Assembly (NCBI GenBank): GCA_016342685.1
Contig: JAEINU010000002.1
Span: forward strand, 47,085 to 111,084
DNA length: 64,000 bases
Reading direction: 5' to 3'
Source of the DNA: Bacteroidales bacterium
GTDB lineage: Bacteria > Bacteroidota > Bacteroidia > Bacteroidales > UBA12077
The notes under the pieces: model-generated
Told to the model about the DNA's origin: nothing
Seen by the model: the letters and a program-made list of their open reading frames with translations, nothing else
Databases searched by the model: none
Position numbers and translations under genes: made by a program
Shown here: positions 61,843-64,000 of the stretch, piece by piece
Numbering within the stretch: position 1 is the stretch's first letter
Layout: every line of letters begins with the position of its first letter

Positions 61843-62843
61843 TGAAACTTGACTTCGAACATATACCTGCCGGGCATTGTGAAAATGGCGTAATCTCTAG
61901 TTTATTAAATTATCATGGATTAAAGCTTAGCGAAGCTATGATATTTGGTATTGGTAGTGGGTATTTCTTTGCATACATGCCTTTTGTAAAAGTAAATGGA
62001 ATTCCTTTAGCTTCCTTTCGACCAATTCCAGGAATGATTTTTGCTAAAGCTGCAAAACGTTTGGGAATTGAAATGAAAAAACAATCTTTTAGAAAACAAC
62101 CTAAGAGAGCTATGGATGAACTTGATAAAGTACTGGATAAAAAGCTTCCTGTTGGAATTCAAGCTGGAGTTTTTCATTTATCCTACTTCCCTCCTGCTTA
62201 TCGATTTCATTTTAACGCACACAACTTAACGGTTTACGGTAAAGAAGATAATACTTACTTTATCAGCGACCCGGTTATGGAATATCCAACAACCCTAACA
62301 TACGACGAACTTAAAAAAGTTAGATTTGCCAAAGGTGCATTGGGACCAAATGGGAAAATGTATTATCCCATAAACATACCTAAAGAAATTGATTTAAAAT
62401 CAGCTATAAGAAAAGGAATCAAGCAAACAGCTGATTGGATGACAACAATTCCAATCCCATTATTTGGAGTTAAAGGAATTAGATATTTATCGAAAAGATT
62501 AAGAAACTGGCCAAACAAACTTGGAGCTAAAAGGGCTGCGGCTTATTTAGCGCAAATGGTTCGTATGCTTGAAGAAATTGGAACTGGTGGTGCTGGTTTT
62601 AGATTTATTTACGCAGCATTCTTGCAAGAAGCTGCCGGTGTTATGGATGATGAAAGGTACAATGAACTTTCTAAAGAAATGACCAAGATTGGTGATAAAT
62701 GGAGAAAATTTTCTTCTCTAGCTGCTCAAACTTGTAAAGGTCGTTCTGCTGATACTAATGGATATAATACAATCGCTAATTTGATGTTAGAAATTGCCGA
62801 TGATGAAGAAAAGTTTTTTACCGAATTAAAAAAACTAATATAG
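61842..62843 (+). CDS. BtrH-type acyltransferase (copy 2)
   Basis: 333-residue BtrH_N/DUF4872 protein, paralogous to the 52923 protein. Putative triad Cys13 in AGHCENGVIS, His127 in FNAHNLTVYG and Asp143 in ISDPV. The C-terminal domain has MVRMLEEIGTGGAGFRFIYA, shared with copy 1. It should move an acyl group from a carrier protein to an acceptor. Translationally coupled to its HTH-like partner and followed by the ABC exporter, so acylation and export appear linked. Confidence 0.86.
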   Translation: MKLDFEHIPAGHCENGVISSLLNYHGLKLSEAMIFGIGSGYFFAYMPFVKVNGIPLASFRPIPGMIFAKAAKRLGIEMKKQSFRKQPKRAMDELDKVLDKKLPVGIQAGVFHLSYFPPAYRFHFNAHNLTVYGKEDNTYFISDPVMEYPTTLTYDELKKVRFAKGALGPNGKMYYPINIPKEIDLKSAIRKGIKQTADWMTTIPIPLFGVKGIRYLSKRLRNWPNKLGAKRAAAYLAQMVRMLEEIGTGGAGFRFIYAAFLQEAAGVMDDERYNELSKEMTKIGDKWRKFSSLAAQTCKGRSADTNGYNTIANLMLEIADDEEKFFTELKKLI

Positions 62844-62845
62844 TA

Positions 62846-63604
62846 ATGCAGGAAAAAGAGCATATAATAGAGATTAAATATCTTACTAAATTTTACAAAG
62901 GCTCCAGCGTACCTGCTATCGACAACATTAGCCTTAATATTAACAAAGGTGAAATTTATGGATTATTAGGACCAAATGGTGCTGGAAAAACAACAACAAT
63001 ATCCATTCTATGTGGATTATTTGGTCCAACATCGGGCAATGTATTTATCGATGGAATGGAATATCAGAATTCTTCCGATAAGATTAAAAATATAATTGGA
63101 GTTGTTCCTCAGGAAATAGCTCTTTATCCATCGTTAACAGCTCGAGAAAATCTTAACTTCTTTGGTCATATGTATGGACTAAAAGGTAAGGAATTAAAAA
63201 ATAGAATTCAGGAGTGTCTTGAATTATTTGGTTTAGAGAAAAACGCCAATCGACGCATTAAAACCTTCTCTGGAGGAATGAAACGTCGAATTAATATTAT
63301 TGCAGGAATTCTTCATAAACCTAAAATTATTTATCTGGACGAGCCAACTGTTGGTGTCGATGTACAATCAAGAAATGTTATTCTTGAACATCTTAAAAAA
63401 ATAAACGAAGAAGGCACTACAATAATTTACACTTCTCATTATATGGAAGAAGCGGAAAATTTCTGTTCACGGGTTGCTATAATTGATAAAGGAAAAGTAC
63501 TTACCGAAGGCAAGCCTAAGGATCTTATTAATAGCAAAGAAGAATATACCGATTTGGAAAGTATCTTTTTAAACATAACAGGCAGAGCATTACGCGACGA
63601 ATAA
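62846..63604 (+). CDS. ABC-2 type exporter ATP-binding protein
   Basis: 252-residue DrrA/CcmA-type ATPase. Walker A LLGPNGAGKTT at about 40-50, signature TFSGGMKRRINI, Walker B IIYLDEPTVGVD and H-loop TSHYMEE are all present. It begins 2 bases after the BtrH stop. The permease subunit follows 11 bases downstream. Likely exports the product of the cluster or a lipid carrier. Confidence 0.93.
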   Translation: MQEKEHIIEIKYLTKFYKGSSVPAIDNISLNINKGEIYGLLGPNGAGKTTTISILCGLFGPTSGNVFIDGMEYQNSSDKIKNIIGVVPQEIALYPSLTARENLNFFGHMYGLKGKELKNRIQECLELFGLEKNANRRIKTFSGGMKRRINIIAGILHKPKIIYLDEPTVGVDVQSRNVILEHLKKINEEGTTIIYTSHYMEEAENFCSRVAIIDKGKVLTEGKPKDLINSKEEYTDLESIFLNITGRALRDE

Positions 63605-63615
63605 ATAAATAGATT

Positions 63616-64000
63616 ATGCAAAGATTATTTTCATCAATATATAAAGAATTTTTAGTTCTAATTAGAGATAGAGCTGGTTTGGCAATCTTATTTATTATGC
63701 CACTTGTTCTTATTCTAATAATGACATTAATTCAAGATGCGTCTTTCAGAAGTGTTAAGGAAGTTAACATTGCAATGATCCTAGTAAATAATGATAACGA
63801 CAGTTTGGGTCAAGCTATTACAGAAGGATTATATGAATCAGAGTTTTTTCAAATTGTTGAAAAGATAGATGGCAAAAAAATTACTGAAATACAAGCTAAA
63901 GAACTTGTTGCCACAGGCGATTACAAAATTGGAATCATTATTCCTGAAAGAGCAACAGATGCAATTCGTGGAAATGTGAATGCACTAATTAACAAGTCGT
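63616..64000 (+). CDS. ABC-2 type exporter permease (partial, runs off the edge)
   Basis: The first 128 codons are visible. An N-terminal cytoplasmic helix (LFSSIYKEFLVLIRDRAGLA) and the first membrane helix (LAILFIMPLVLILIMTLIQ) are followed by an extracytoplasmic domain (VNIAMILVNNDNDSLGQAIT ...). This is the pattern of ABC-2 permeases of the DrrB/YhgE type. It continues beyond 64,000 together with the rest of the cluster. Confidence 0.88.
   Translation, partial: MQRLFSSIYKEFLVLIRDRAGLAILFIMPLVLILIMTLIQDASFRSVKEVNIAMILVNNDNDSLGQAITEGLYESEFFQIVEKIDGKKITEIQAKELVATGDYKIGIIIPERATDAIRGNVNALINKS

Overview
The window is AT-rich, densely coded DNA from a Bacteroidota bacterium. Evidence: Shine-Dalgarno sequences are rare, TAnnTTTG -7-like elements sit upstream of several genes, and typical families are present (carboxypeptidase-regulatory/TonB receptor, PorE-like TPR-PD40-OmpA protein, BT_3928-type DoxX protein beside tpiA, DUF3857 proteins, folP-cdaA, WG repeats). 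Gene content fits the Marinilabiliales/Bacteroidales side of the phylum best; genus cannot be fixed from the sequence alone.

Region 1 (1-14.4 kb): housekeeping. A minus-strand folP-cdaA-mscS run (folate, c-di-AMP, mechanosensitive channel) faces a plus-strand run of tmk, a DoxX/MauE-like membrane protein, an orphan DppB-type permease, tpiA, prmA, a 1558-residue secreted protein of unknown function and a methyltransferase, followed by yfcE-like, rsmE and a MaoC-like hydratase. Region 2 (14.4-22 kb): an SPFH-Arc-small protein-zinc ribbon operon behind a perfect-arm palindromic operator, an ECF sigma factor, uvrA, two exported proteins and a HEAT-like protein. Region 3 (22-30 kb): minus-strand metabolism: DHOD-like, YggS, DUF1015, serA, a four-helix-bundle gene bracketed by inverted repeats, serC, comB-like, gcvT. 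Region 4 (30-48 kb): envelope and signalling genes: PorE-like protein, TPR protein, Hpt and STAS proteins, a decayed clpB fragment, RNase H, flavin reductase, TonB receptor, WG-repeat protein, a B12-type radical SAM protein, a secreted superoxide-reductase-like protein and two DUF3857 proteins.

Region 5 (48.2 kb to the right edge) is the most interesting part: a divergent biosynthetic cluster. The right arm encodes a tyrosine-ammonia-lyase-like MIO enzyme, FabG-type ketoreductase, ketosynthase, ACP, LpxL-type acyltransferase, radical SAM protein, hotdog dehydratase, a small HTH-like protein, a BtrH-type acyltransferase and an ABC-2 exporter that runs off the window. The left arm encodes a second HTH-like/BtrH pair, another ACP, a sulfotransferase, a B12-type radical SAM protein, a small unknown protein, a third ACP, a dedicated phosphopantetheinyl transferase and a divergent FabD-like acyltransferase. 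Together they suggest an aryl-primed (4-coumaroyl) polyketide/polyene lipid, related to flexirubin and aryl polyene systems, that is released from carrier proteins by two BtrH enzymes, possibly sulfated and radical-SAM-modified, and exported. DarA/DarB, a second ketosynthase and MMPL/LolA genes are not in the window and may lie beyond 64,000.

No tRNA, rRNA, CRISPR array, insertion sequence or phage gene was seen.
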